DNA of 64,000 bases from the NCBI GenBank assembly GCA_002118135.1, contig BDIU01000215.1:1-64000 (forward strand). Reading direction: 5' to 3'. Below the pieces are notes generated by a model that saw nothing but the letters and a program-made list of their open reading frames with translations, had not been told where the DNA came from and ran no database searches. This document shows, piece by piece, positions 1 to 11,635 of the stretch. The stretch's first letter is position 1, and each line of letters starts with the position of its first letter. This DNA is from Trebouxia sp. TZW2008. Its lineage: Eukaryota; Chlorophyta; Trebouxiophyceae; Trebouxiales; Trebouxiaceae. The position numbers were made by a program, and so were the translations under genes.

Positions 1-114
1 CCTCGTACGTTGTGGAACCGAGACGTAAATGCCGCAATAAACATCCTGCAACTTTTTCTGGAATGGGTGGATGGTCGTCCAAAACCGCCGGAGTTTTGCA
101 GAGGAGCTGTCTGA
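1..114 (+). CDS. 3' end of a Fanzor/TnpB-like (IS605 OrfB-type) RNA-guided nuclease gene, 5' part outside window
   Basis: Frame 1 is open from the first base to a TGA at 112-114 and encodes 37 residues. It contains W-N-R-D-V-N-A-A-x-N-I, the C-terminal RuvC-III signature of TnpB/IS605 OrfB and its eukaryotic relatives (Fanzor), in which the Asp is the third catalytic carboxylate. A short tail follows with a G-R-P-x-P-P-x-F-x-R-G pattern, which is also usual at Fanzor C termini. Fanzors are RNA-guided DNA nucleases carried by eukaryotic transposons and giant viruses. A TGTAA poly(A)-type signal lies at 444-448. Nothing can be said about the N-terminal domains, the other catalytic residues or whether the gene is intact. 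The assignment rests on one strong motif. Confidence 0.72.
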   Translation, partial: PRTLWNRDVNAAINILQLFLEWVDGRPKPPEFCRGAV

Positions 115-539
115 AAGTCATAAAGCTATAGTCACATGGGCGCCACCAGAAGCCTCTGCTTGCATGCTATGGGGTGGAGATGAGTTGCGGGCTCAGCGTC
201 CCAAAAATAACGGCTAGACTGACCGTGACCCGCAGCACCCCGCACGTGTCCCGTCTATGTCGTTACATGTCCAACGAAAGTCAATGTGCGTCTGTAAAGC
301 TTCCATTGACTGAATATCCTCATAGACGCCACCTGAGCGTGAACGGAAAGCTGCAATCTTGCAAAGTGACTGTCATTTCATTGCATGTGTTGTGAATCTT
401 GTGGATTCATTTGAGAGCACGTGCTAAAACTATAGCATGACATTGTAACATGTCAATGTCATTGTTTGCACTAAAACAGCATGCCTACTGTACTTCATGC
501 TACTGTCATGCAACTGATTGAACTTTAATCACTGCAACG
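115..539. other. Intergenic spacer between two convergent genes
   Basis: No convincing gene. It holds the 3' flank of the Fanzor-like gene (TGTAA at 444-448, + strand) and that of the GET3 gene (TGTAA on the - strand, TTACA at 263-267 on +). If the Fanzor gene is mobile, its right end and any guide (omega) RNA should lie here. I see no terminal inverted repeat that I could assign from this side alone. Confidence 0.5.
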
Positions 540-3500
540 TTACTGCCATACACGCCCGCCAAAATACTGTAGTGCAGGCACCCCACGCACTTCCAGATCC
601 ACCAAGGGCCCTTCCACGACCTCCAGCTGCCTGCAAGGTGTGTAGGAATTGACTTCGTGTTGTATGTGTGTAAAGTGTTTGCCATTCGTAGGACAAATGT
701 GTGTGCTTGTGCAGTATCTGGCGGTTGTGCCATTAGATTTGCTTGTACAGACTGTCTCGGGCTGTCTTTTTAGACAGAGGCTCCCATTATGATGCCTGAT
801 GGCGTAGACTTTCTTTTTCTCTTTCAAGACTGTGAAAGAGGTGATGCTCTAATTTTGGCACCCGCACAGTGTGTCATGAGCAATGCATGCAACACAACAT
901 CATATCATAAGCAGTGCACATTCTTGACGTGCTGCTCAGGCCATGATAGCAAAAGCTGTTGCAAGCAAACTGGAACATATGGCAAGTTGCTTACCCCAGA
1001 ATCTCGTCATTTTTGAGTATACTCAGGGCACGCTGCTGATCTCGCCTACGTGCCTCTAGGAACTTTTGTGTGGCAGCCTGCTGAATCACCTGCAGGAAAG
1101 CTGCCAAGGTTGAATACTGTGTCGCATGTCACAAATGTCCTGCAATTTTGTCACCAATGGCTTGCATTATTGTAACATGTCATGATCGTGCTAAAACCCG
1201 CCTGCCTGCCTCTATCAACTTCTGTGTGGCAGCCTGCTGAGTGTGGCCAAGCTGGTTCCGGCAGCACGAGCAGAAGCATTGAATGGCAAATATGTAGGCA
1301 TTGACAAAAGCAGACATTGACAAATTTTCCTTTCTGTTACCTGATTGATGAGCATGAGCTGGACAGGAACCTCTTCCTTGTGCCGAGCTTCAGCCAAGCG
1401 TGCACTCTCTGTTCAAGGTCTTTAACAATTTTTTGAGGTATTTATCTGACTTTGATGAATTGAATTTGCAGAAACAGGTTCAGAAACTTTCCCTACCCCT
1501 TACCTGGATGATAGGAATGAGCTGGACAGGTACCCCTTCCTTACGCAGAGCTGCAGCCAGGCAATTACTCTTTTTCCAAATCTTTACGTTAAACAAATGG
1601 ATTTGACAAACATGTATTTGTTACCTGGTTGATGAGTATGAGCTGGACAGGGACTCCTTGCACAGAGCCTCAGCCAAGCAGGCGCTCCCTGTTCAAGGTC
1701 TTTAACAGTTTTTTGAGGTATCCATCTGACTTTGATGAATTGACTGTTCAGAAACAGGTTTCTACAATTTCCCTATTCCTTACCTGATTGATGAGCATGA
1801 GCTGGACAGGAACACCTTCCTTGCGTAGAGCCTCAGCCAAGCGAGCACTTTCTGCTGCTGCCATGACTGTTGGTATGGTAACTATGATGAACTGAGTGGA
1901 CTCTGCATTCCTGAACAGAGCTTTTGCCTCTTCCATGCGTGCCTGCAGACAACAAAAAGTCTCTGCTCAAATTGCATCAAGTGCAAACTTGAAAGCGAGC
2001 AAAGGTCATTCAAAAGTGCTTTTCTGCCTTTCAAATTGGTCTGCAGAACAACAAAACGTGTAAATGACAAGGACTCTCTGCCGCTGCCAGGACTGACGCT
2101 ATGGTGACTCTGATAAAGTGAGTTGACTCTGCATTGCTGAACAGCGCTTTTGCTTCTTCCATACGCGCCTGCAGCACAAGAGAGAAGGGTTGGACTGAGG
2201 CATTGAGGGGCGCTGGGGAGAGGAAAGGAGGATTGCGTCAGGAGGGACAGAATTGGATTAGAATTGGGGCAGGGGCACTATCAAACCTATTTTGGCATCA
2301 TTGGGGGGTGGGCTGGGGATTGGGATGGAAGGAAGGGGGTGGGGGGAGGAGGGGTTTGGACAAGGGCATTGAAGACAGAGGGGACGTCATGCAGGTAGGG
2401 ACAATCATCTCAACAGCATTTGATTTGACAAGAGCGGGTGGCAAGCAAAGGCTTGATGCTTTGATGCAGAGAGGAAGACTGTGCATGAGCAAGGACGAAA
2501 GATATGGTTATTGTGAGAGCATCAGTTTGCCACAGCATGAGGGGATGGGAAGCTTGGGAGTCAGGGCAAGGGGTTTAACAGGACGTTCAGGAGGATTCAG
2601 GGGTGGTGTGAAGAGATAGACAAGGAAAGGTCCAGGTGACAGTCTAGAATGAAACAGTGAATACCTTGAGGGCATCTAGTTTGGCAACAGCGGGGTCCTT
2701 CTCTGCCTTACGTCCAAAGATGCCGCTGACAGCTCCTGTTATATCCGTCAGCTTCTGTCGCAACCTCACTACCTTCCCTGTGAGAGACAACCAATTGTTT
2801 CAGGTGATTCATCGGTTTGTTGATCTGTAAATTCATTGATGCATTTATCCACCAACTCATTGATCCATTCACTCAATTACTGCATGGATTCTATCAGCTG
2901 ATCATTGACTTTCTGTACCACGCCTGACAGCGCCTGTGATGTCTGTCAGCTTCGGCCGCAGCCGCACCGCCTTACTTGTGCAAAAGCAGGAGTTCTATTG
3001 AAGCATTGATTGTTTGATGCACCAGCTCATTGTTTGTTATATGCATGGTTCTGATGATTTGTGCAAGAACTCACTCACTCAGCTGCCCAATTGCTGACTG
3101 ACTGACCGACCGACTGACTAACTGACTGACTGACTGAGACACAGACAGACAGCCGCATTCTCTCCCTTACTCACTCAATCAACATATTGCAGCTTGAAGT
3201 TGCTGCTGCCTACAATATCAGCACTTTCTTGACAATGAGATGCACAACAGGGGGAAGCAATAGCCAAAGCATGGAGCAAGACAGCTGGTGCAGCACAGCT
3301 GATTGTGGAAAGTCGGGCAGTGCAGGCACTTCCATGACGCTGGTGCCATGCGAAGAGACTTGAGCACAGTCTTGATGTACAAGAATGAAGTTGAGAGCAG
3401 AGGCATAAGCGTTGAGGCTGTGGCCACTGCACCATGCAAGCAACCAGAGGTAATCTTTGACAAAAACTGCTTTCATGCAGGTCGGAATACGTGCGGGACA

Positions 3501-6500
3501 CTGGAGCAAAGTCCCATGCGACAAAAGCAAGTGAATATGGGCAACATATTGACAACTGGACTCTCCATGACACTAGCAAACCTAGGACAAACTGCAGTGG
3601 TGTTCAAAAGGTCAGGCAACATAAGCAGCCATGCGGTCTGATGAGTAGGTCCAATGCTGGAGAAATGAAGTTCCATGAAGATGCACAGACCAGACAGACA
3701 GTACTATGACAACAACAAGCAGGCTGCATACCTATAGTCTTATCTAAAAAGTCAGGCAGCGTCAGCAGTCGCAAGGTGTGGCCTGTTGGAGCTGTGTCAA
3801 AGACAATATGCTGGAAGTGAGCATAGTCAGGGCTCTTGAGAAATTGCACCACTTTGCTGATAGCTACTGCCTCATCTATTCCAGGAGGCAATGTGTCCAG
3901 CAATTCACCTGCAGCAGCAGAAGGTTTAATGCCAATGCTAGCGTCATCAGACATACTGCTCTTACCCCTGACATACCATGTGTGGCTACGGCAGGCAAGG
4001 GTGCAATGCGCATCGCGTTTCTCACTGTCGCTTTGGTTGTTGATAAGCATGATAAGTGGTGGCACAGAAACAGCATGTCACCATGCACTTGCCCAAAACA
4101 AATGAAGGGTTCTTTTGCACTGGTACCTACGCTGCGCGAAACCGCAGGTTCTTGTCGTGTTCTGTTTTGCGCTTGATGCAAACGATAACTGTGGTAGTGA
4201 TAAGCCTGTGAGGAAGGTAAATGATTTAGAGAAAGCAGAAGCTCACTTAGTCTAAGATCTTTGAGCTGCTCTGCAAAGACTCCAAGACCAAAGCTGCCCA
4301 GCACCTCATCCACGTTTTTGCCCTTATCGGCTTGACCAATGCTCCTGATCTCATCTGCCGCTGCTGCAACGTCTATCTCCATGCCGTACAGGTCTGTGTC
4401 ACCTACTCTAACTGGTTTGCCACTGCTTACATCCTGTGACGGCACAGATACATGGTAAGGGATCATAAGACAAGCTGTCAAACTTGGCCGTATCCACTCG
4501 GTCAACACTCCAAATCTTGTTTATTGCTGCTGCTGCTGCAATATTACCTACATGCCATACAGATCTGTGACACCAACCTGATTGTTTTGCCACTGCTCAC
4601 CTCCTGTGACAGCAAACATACATAGTAAGTGTTCATAAGACAAGCTATCAATTTTGCCCTCATCAGGTCTTCTGTACCTCATCTGCTGCTGCTGCTGCTG
4701 CTGCTGCAACATCTATCTTTATGCCGGTCAAGTCTGTGTCACCTACTCCAACTGGTTTGCCACTGCTCACATCCTGCGTCAACAGATGGGCTGTAAGTGG
4801 ATGGCACTGAGCAGTTGATAACGTCCTCACATTGGATTTTGGTGGGCTGTCTCTACTCCTGTCTGCTGCGGTTGCTGCCACATCACTCTCCATGCGGTAC
4901 AAGTCTGAATCACCCCTTGCTCACATCCTGTTACAGCAGCCACGCTACCTATGAGCTGCATTGGACTTTCAATAACATCAAACCAATTCTGACTTCTAAA
5001 TCTCAGCTCCTGCTAACACTGCCATCTATTGCCAAATCTGTGTCACTAACTCTGGCTGGCTTACAAGTCCCTGATGTAGTGAGTCCGACAGGACATTAGC
5101 AGGATCTGTGGACACCACACAAGTGGGTGCAGCCAGGCTAAAGGGGGACAAGCAAAGAGTTCCCTGATTGATCGAGTCAGACACAGAAACAGCAGCACGA
5201 ATGCAGAGCCCGACAGGCCATTGGGGGAGCAAGGCGTACTTGGTCTAGCGAGTCTGATAGCGTCAGTCCATGGATGGGGCCATGCTGCCTAAGGTTGCGC
5301 CAGCCAGGCGCAACCTTAGGCCAGCAGCACTGCTGGCTTGGTGTGCCAGAAAGGGAATGGGCAGGATTGATGGACATCAGAAAAGGTGGCAGTAGCAGCA
5401 GCAGCAGGCAACAAGAAGTACCTGATCTAGGGAGTCAGACAGGGAGTGGGCTGGGTCAGTGGACACCACAAGGGTTGGTCCATGCTGTGCAGCCAATCGC
5501 ACACCCAAGCTGGCAGCACTACTGGTTTTGCCCACCCCTCCTTTGCCCCCCAGCATGTAGTACTGCCTACCCCTGCGCCCTGCACAAACAACTTGGTCAG
5601 GCTGAGTCACTCGTACTATACTACTATACACTGTAAACACATTGCATGCTGCACAGTTGCAGCGAGCGGATGCATGTTTTCTGGATCCACCTAGGAGGGT
5701 CATTTACAAGCGTGTGATTGATGATGATGGGTCATTGTGATGTTGTTATGAGTGCGTTGTAAGCTATATATTTGCCACAACACAATCACAGACAAACAAA
5801 GTTGTGCTCCTGACCAACCTGTTTGATCCTTGAATGCGTCTTGCCAAACAAGGTCTCCAAAGTACTGCAAAGCTGGCAGGCCCCGCACCTCCAAATCCAC
5901 ATAGGGCCCTTGAATTTGGGTAAGGCCCTGAAGGGAAGGACTCTCTTGCAGAATCTGCATGGCCTTGTTCTGGTCCTTCAGCTTCATCTTCAAATACGCA
6001 TCACCCTGCCCCTCACCTATGACCTGCGCAAAGAACTCTGACACTGGTCTGCAGAGAATCTCCTCTTTGCAGACATGGAGCCTTAAGCAGTTGGTTTGTC
6101 AGTGGGCACACCAATAACAGAGAATGTTGAAATCATTGCAACGCGTTCTGAAAGCAGCTGCTTGCCCAATGAATGTTGATGTGTCTGAAAGGAATCGGCT
6201 GTTTACAGAGCCTTGAGCAGGCAGTGCCTCAGACACATGTCCAGGAGAGATCACATTGTCATGATAACACAGCTTTCTGATGGCAGCCGCTGACCTGATT
6301 ATGAACGACGCATCTGCAGGCAATCTGCTGTTTCCGCAAAGCCTTGAGTAGGCGGCTGGACTCATTGATGCTCATGCAAAGGGGCAATGATCTCAAGACT
6401 CTGACAACGTTTCAGACAGCACTCACAGACCTGATTGATGATGATGCGTCTGCAAGGTATCTGCTCCTTCCGCAGAGCCTTTAGCAGACGTCTTGATTCA

Positions 6501-9500
6501 TTGATGCCCAGCACTGTGGGAATGGTAGCGATGATGAACTCAGTGAGGTCCTTATCCCGGAACAACTCCTTCACCATCACCACACTGTCCTGCCACAGCA
6601 CAGCATATCAGCAGCCGCATCAACCAAACAAAATTGGCAAGGTGATGTTTACTATCTTGCTACAGAGCTTGTTGACGCTCAGCACTGTAGGGACGGTTGC
6701 AATGATGAACTCGGTAAGGTCTGTATCCTAGACCAACTCTTTCACCATCACCACAGTGTCTTGCCAGGCCACAGCCTATCAGCAGCTGCAAAATGATGTG
6801 TAAAGAAGGAATCGACAAAATCAATATTCTGCAGCGATTTTTTGGCAACTTCAGTTGTTAAAGCCATAAGTGCAATCAATGCGTACTTTGCCAACCATCA
6901 AGCTTGGCTACAGCCTCGTACTGTTTCAGCTGCGTGAAATGTGGTGGATTGCAATCAAACAAGGCATCACAGATCAGACAGTGCAAAGGTTGTGGATAAG
7001 CATTTGGTCAAATCGCACAAACCCTAAAACTGCTGTTGCCCTATTGGGCAGATTGCCTGAACAGGCTCATGAATGCGGTTTCATCCCTGCCCAACTTCTT
7101 CTTCAGCCAGATGATTTTACCCCTATGAATGCAGGGTAGCATGCACAAGCCATTGTTGCAATCAATGCATACCCTGAGACCTTCAAGTTATACACAGCCT
7201 TGTCCTGCTGAGCAGATTGCCTAAACAGGCTCTTGACGGCATCCCCAGCGCTGATCAACTTCTTCTCCAACCAAATGCCAGCTGGACATGTTAGGGCAGG
7301 GCAGCATGCACAAGCCATAAGCATATTCAATGCATACCCTAAGACCCTCAAGTTTAGCCACAGCTTCATCCTGCTGGGCAGATTGCCTAAACAGGCTCCT
7401 GACTGCATCCCCAGCACTGGCCAACTTCTTCCTCAATCGGATGATTTTGCCTAAGCTGGCCTCTACGAAATCTGGAACGCTCAGCAGGCGAAGCGTGTGG
7501 CCTGTGGGAGCTGTGTCAAAGATGATCCGGGTGAATCTGGCGTAGTCCTCGCTGCGTACAAACTCCACTACCTAAGCAGCAACATGCAAAGATACTTACA
7601 GACAAGACGTTGCAAAGAATGCAAGCGTTGATTGAGCTGATTGCTGTGCAGAGGGAGTGCACGTAATTTTCACTGCAGCAGATTCCACCAAGACCCTAAG
7701 CACACCCTAAGCGCACCCTAAGCGTCAAGTGTACACTACATCTAAGGAAAATGGGCAAAGGCTGTGACCTGTGAGGGCTGTGTCAAAGATGATGCGGATG
7801 AAGCGCGCAAAGTTAATCCTGCAAACAAGCAGGAACTCCTTCACTACCTACACAGGGGACAACTTAGTCATCAGGTTTGCATGCTTGCTAGTGAGGTTCA
7901 ACAAGCCTACAGACAGCTGGAGAATCAGACTGTCACTATGGTCTATTGCTTGGCATGGCTTACTCTGCCACAGACAGTGCAGTGTTACATCCAGGACATC
8001 TGCCAAGTATCTTTAGCAATCAAGATAGCTTCATACAAGACTAGCAGTGACGTGTGCAGCCGCTGAGTCACACAAAGCAACGCTGCAACTGCTGATAGTC
8101 TGCTTCAGTGAGCTGTGACACAGTATTGAATGCCTGAATTAGAATCTGAGCTAGTACCCTGGTTGAGCACATAATCATGTGTAATGAGATCTCAACCTGA
8201 CATTGCTGTGGAACACCTGAGCAACGGCAACAGCTTCAAGCCTTGGGATGTGCGCAGCAACCCAATGATGAGACCCCAGCGCTACTGCTGCTGCTGGCAG
8301 ACTAGTGCACTATGTACATCACCAGGAACTAGTTAGGCGCCCGCCTCTATGGGGCCAAGCCCGCATGGGTGCCATGTGCGCCCTAAAGAACGACGAAGCC
8401 CTAACAAAACCCGCAGCTCGAACAGCTGCGGTGTATCGACCATTGCACGTGGGTACCATTGGTTGCGACCAGGGCCTTTGCACAATACCGCTCCACCATG
8501 TTTCAGATAAACTGTCAAGTATCATCAACTCCTGCTACAGGCAAGAGCCAAATACCTTCGCAATGGCAACAGCTTCATCTAAGCCTGGAGGTGGTGTGTC
8601 CAACAGCTCTCCTAGCTGTAAGTCTGCCAGCTGCCCTGCTATTGCACCCAGCCCCAAACCTCCCAACACATCCTGAACACCCTGCAGGAGAAAGCTGTTA
8701 TAATTGAGACTGTTGCAAAGACTGAGGACTCTTGCAATGAAGATTTTGTTGTGGGTATGGTGCTATTCTTGAAACAGCTGCAGGCCTCCTAATATATCCT
8801 GACCACCTTACAGCATAACAAGCATAAAGTTGATATGTGCTGGCACAAGCGCTAGATGTACGTCACCAAAGCATGTATTCCCTTAGCTGCCTTTGTTTTA
8901 TTGTTTTATAACTTTGACATTGTGACCTTGCACATCAAATTGCAGTAACAGTCTGACTGATGAGTTCCTGCTCAGTGATGATGACGAGCAGAGAAAATGA
9001 TGCAAATGAATGGCTGCCACGCGTTACCCAGCTCTATATCAGGCATGGTTCTGCGCTTTTACATGGCTCTTTTGCGTAAAATGATACCGTAGTCTCATGC
9101 AGGGGCAGCATCATGCCTACTCAGCGTTCATCACAGGTCGAGAGGCTGGCATAGATGCTTGACTGCTCTATGCCTTCTGGCTCATTTTCAGGGTGTTTCT
9201 GTGCGCTTTTGCAGAAGCGGTCTTGCATAAAAATTAATGGGTCATCAGTTAGGGGCAACATGCTGCAAATGAGTTGTGCCTACCTTGGTGCCTTTCTCAG
9301 TGGCAGAGTATTTGCGGAATTGCTGTTTGGCTTTGTCTGGGTCAATTTCCATGCCCCATACAGGCAAGTCTGTCCCCTGTAACTGCACTGGCTGGCCGCC
9401 ACTGATATCCTGATCCCAGACACAAAGTCAACCATAGACAACTTGATATACACTCAACCCAACAGCTCAGATACAGAGTTGCTTGCAATTTGTCTCACAG

Positions 9501-10361
9501 GATGCCTTCAAACAGGGCTTACATACAGCTGCCGGTGATCTGAACTACAGACAACCTCAGATTTGGTCCATTCAGCAGCTGATGCAACCAATTGCATGCG
9601 ATACACATCACAGGTGATCTCCAGATATGTTCAAAGACAACCGGGTGCCATTGCTTGTGATTCTGTTCCTCTTGTTGACTCATGGCAGAAATGCAGTCAC
9701 ACACCTGGTCTAAGGAGTCAGAAAGCGAATGCGCAGGATCTGTGGAAACAACAAGTGTGGTGTGGCCAGCTTCTGCAAACTTTACAGCCAAGGATGCAGC
9801 AAGACTGGTTTTTCCAACTCCGCCCTTGCCGCTGATCATGATGTATTTGCGCTTTGTGCCGGCTGCCATTGCCTCAAAGGAGCTATCTGTGTTTTGGACT
9901 GCATGCTGCGCCTGGTGCAAACAGACAGGTTTGTCAGGAGTAGTGCTCAAGGTGTCATCAGAATTCACCACATGGCAAGAGTGTGATCTGCCAAAGGATC
10001 ATTTCTGTTTATGCGCGCACCTGATCTGCTGCAGCAGCGCATCTGACTTGATTGAGCTTGCGCCTTGAGCTTGAACAGCTGGCATGCGTTTTGACCTGGA
10101 ATCAAGGCACATGTGCTGAAAGTGACTGCTGGTAGTCGATGTTGCAAACACTCGATTTGCATTCAGAAGCTTCGACAGAGTGACTTTCACGAACGCTGTA
10201 TTGCATACCTGACGCGAAAGCTGTCTGCTTTGCTGTGGCCTCGAGTGAAGTCTTGGTGGTCCAGCCTTGCGCATACATTGTCTGCAACACGTGGACTGCA
10301 CGGCATCAGTCTGTCTGTTGGCGACGATATTTGCCGTTGGCAGTCCCCACGCGGCTGACAT
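540..10361 (-). CDS. ARSA1: Tandem-domain ArsA/GET3 ATPase, predicted plastid form (ARSA1/GET3B-like), 14 exons, 814 aa
   Basis: Exons: 10361-10021, 9987-9705, 9409-9284, 8672-8556, 7571-7338, 6589-6431, 6023-5819, 5579-5422, 4433-4247, 3908-3732, 2777-2665, 1942-1784, 1089-995, 630-540. All junction phases agree and a TAA ends the frame. Residues 1-150 are Arg/Ser/Gln-rich, as in a transit peptide. Two ArsA/GET3 ATPase domains follow. The deviant P-loops GKGGVGKTS lie at 167-175 and 500-508, each followed by [14 protein letters not shown] (switch I region). [12 protein letters not shown] starts near 308 and 641, and each domain ends in a DLEVRG(V/L)PALQYFG motif. The family captures tail-anchored membrane proteins; the Chlamydomonas plastid ARSA1 is, from memory, likewise a two-domain chain. 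No CxxC zinc motif is present, as in plastid forms. Exons 6 and 12 are both 159 bp and encode the same segment of each half, which supports an internal gene duplication. The start is the first ATG of the exon-1 frame. Confidence 0.94.
1339..1780 (-). repeat. Echo copies of GET3 exon 12 end plus 5' splice site inside the next intron
   Basis: At least three degraded copies (from about 1339, 1501 and 1621) of the last ~60 bp of the exon ending at 1784, each with its splice donor. They read as variants of [13 protein letters not shown] followed by GT. A block near 1395-1505 recurs at 1685-1780, so whole units were duplicated. Frame changes show they are not functional exons. Confidence 0.85.
2085..2175 (-). 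repeat. Echo copy of GET3 exon 12 acceptor and 5' half in the preceding intron
   Basis: The stretch resembles the 5' half of the exon starting at 1942 (acceptor, then [10 protein letters not shown]), with point changes that break the frame. It lies upstream of the exon in transcription and copies the acceptor side, mirroring the donor-side copies at 1339-1780. Confidence 0.75.
2300..2380 (+). repeat. G-rich low-complexity tract in a GET3 intron
   Basis: Runs of three to six G separated by short spacers (densest at 2304-2355) on the + strand, which is C-rich in the transcribed sense. Could form a G-quadruplex on the template side. No gene. Confidence 0.6.
3095..3150 (+). repeat. Imperfect (ACTG)n / (ACAG)n microsatellite in a GET3 intron
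   Basis: Tetranucleotide repeat with about ten ACTG-like units followed by ACAG units. Simple sequence repeat, no coding signal. Confidence 0.85.
4545..4935 (-). repeat. Echo copies of the GET3 exon starting at 4433 (second ATPase domain)
   Basis: Three partial copies (around 4550-4615, 4720-4780 and 4880-4930) of the acceptor and start of the 187-bp exon, reading [15 protein letters not shown] with increasing decay. The copy at 4664-4775 also has an expanded (CTG)n run coding an Ala stretch. Only the copy at 4433-4247 continues into the [11 protein letters not shown] segment, so it is taken as the true exon. Confidence 0.85.
5070..5345 (-). repeat. Echo copies of the second P-loop exon end
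   Basis: Several diverged copies of the end of exon 5579-5422 ([14 protein letters not shown] plus donor) at about 5070-5139, 5160-5225 and 5238-5330. Frames are broken. An inverted short repeat sits at 5288-5322, where one ~14-bp string is followed by its reverse complement. Confidence 0.75.
6160..6790 (-). repeat. Echo copies on both sides of GET3 exon 6
   Basis: About 6290-6375 copies the 3' end of exon 6589-6431 with its donor; 6655-6790 copies its acceptor and first ~60 bp (T-E-F-I-I-A-T-I region). Weaker traces lie near 6160-6280. The functional exon between them is the only uninterrupted copy. Confidence 0.75.
7020..7300 (-). repeat. Echo copies of the GET3 exon 5 end
   Basis: Two copies (about 7020-7160 and 7185-7325) of the segment encoding [17 protein letters not shown] plus donor. 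A further copy of the beginning of this exon lies at about 7760-7845. Spacing between copies is ~150-170 bp. Confidence 0.8.
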
Positions 10362-10560
10362 TGAGCACTTTCGCCAAAAGCGGGGATGTGGTGATCAGTC
10401 GAGGCAGTCTGCCACAAGCAGACCACGCAGCTGACGTCGCGCAATCACGGAAGTGGTTATCCGTTCGGTACTTGCGGGATGCACTCGCAGCAAGCGCTGG
10501 TCAAGGTAGCGCCATGACTGTACTTGTCTGTGCTGTGTAGGATGTGGACAGGGCGACTTC
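10362..10560 (-). promoter_or_regulatory. Probable GET3/ARSA1 promoter, CpG-rich start region
   Basis: CpG dinucleotides are much more frequent from about 10,020 to 10,560 than in the flanking intronic and repetitive DNA. The same change of composition marks the start of every other gene in the window. No TATA element recognised; the promoter call rests on position and composition. Confidence 0.4.
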
Positions 10561-10561
10561 A

Positions 10562-11635
10562 CCAAGGCGCCCTCAGCTTCCAGTAAAGTCTTCAGCAGAA
10601 GCTGGTTTCATGATTCTGAAGAAGAGGACGAAGTGCTTTCAGGCATCGACTCATTTCGAAAGGTGTTGCTCACCATTTTTTGATGCTGTCAACCACGTTA
10701 AAGGACGTGTTGCAACTTTTCAAGCATTATCATGTTCTGAGCATTGATGGCATGCGCATCCCAATGGGACCTACAGTACTAGGTACGCCCTACAGGGACC
10801 AGATGCATCACATATGTCATCATGTCAGATCAACCATAGAGAATGCATTGATTGCTTGCTGAAACATGAAGAAATCAATCATTGGATGCAGTCAGCAAAA
10901 AAGCCTCTCACAAGCCTATCGCGACCATGTAACAGCTGTCCTATATGGGCAACCAGGAGGTTTGAACAGGTGCATAGAATTGCTAAGGCTTGTCTTGGCT
11001 TCTGCCCATTACATTGAGGTCTATGCTTGACAGACACTCTAGAGATCTTGAGTCTTGGCATCTTGGAAGCTGTTGTGACTTGGAGCGGTTTCGGCTTCTT
11101 TCCCAACTTAGGTGGCTTCAAGGCCATAATTTGTGTGTTTGGGGAGGATTCACACACAATTTGCCTGTTTTGTGACAAGCTGAAGAAGAGCGTACATGCG
11201 ACAAGTCCATCTGCTGGGCAGGGTTAGTCAGTACTGCCCACATGTGTCAAATATTGCGTTAGCTGGCACAATTGAATGCCCTGCTCCTGAAGCTTATTTG
11301 CCGCTTCATGCAATCACAGATCATCAAAACTTGACCTCTTCTTCTCCTGTAGTCATACTGAAGGCTGGTTGTGCCTGCAGTGCAGACAAAATTGCTCATA
11401 TGCAAGCATATGTTCATCTACTAGGTCCTGGATATGCATTTGGGTATGGTGCAGAGCGCACTGCAGCTTCAGCACAACACAATGTACTCCAAACGGCCAC
11501 AGTCATCTGCAGGACATCAGTTCTGCCTTGCATTTGCAGAACTAGGGCAATGTTTTGCAATCTGCAAAAAGTTTCATCTCATAACCGTTGAAGGATGGCG
11601 CATACAGCCCGGCTAAAGTTTGAGCAAACATTATG
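10562..11635. other. Gap region, possible 3' part of an unresolved - strand gene
   Basis: No confident gene. On the - strand, 11103-10879 can encode a Lys/Pro-rich basic peptide beginning M-A-L-K-P-P-K-L-G-K-K-P-K and ending at a stop. It could be the terminal exon of the helical-protein gene to the right, but I could not join it by phase to an upstream exon. Confidence 0.25.

Noticed and set aside
2134..2619. 161-codon + strand Gly-rich ORF
   Set aside because: Lies in a GET3 intron over a G-rich low-complexity tract. No family features.
5288..5322. Short inverted repeat ('ctaaggttgcgcc' and its complement) as a terminator or element end
   Set aside because: Only ~14 bp per arm within a GET3 intron among echo copies, with no target-site duplication seen.
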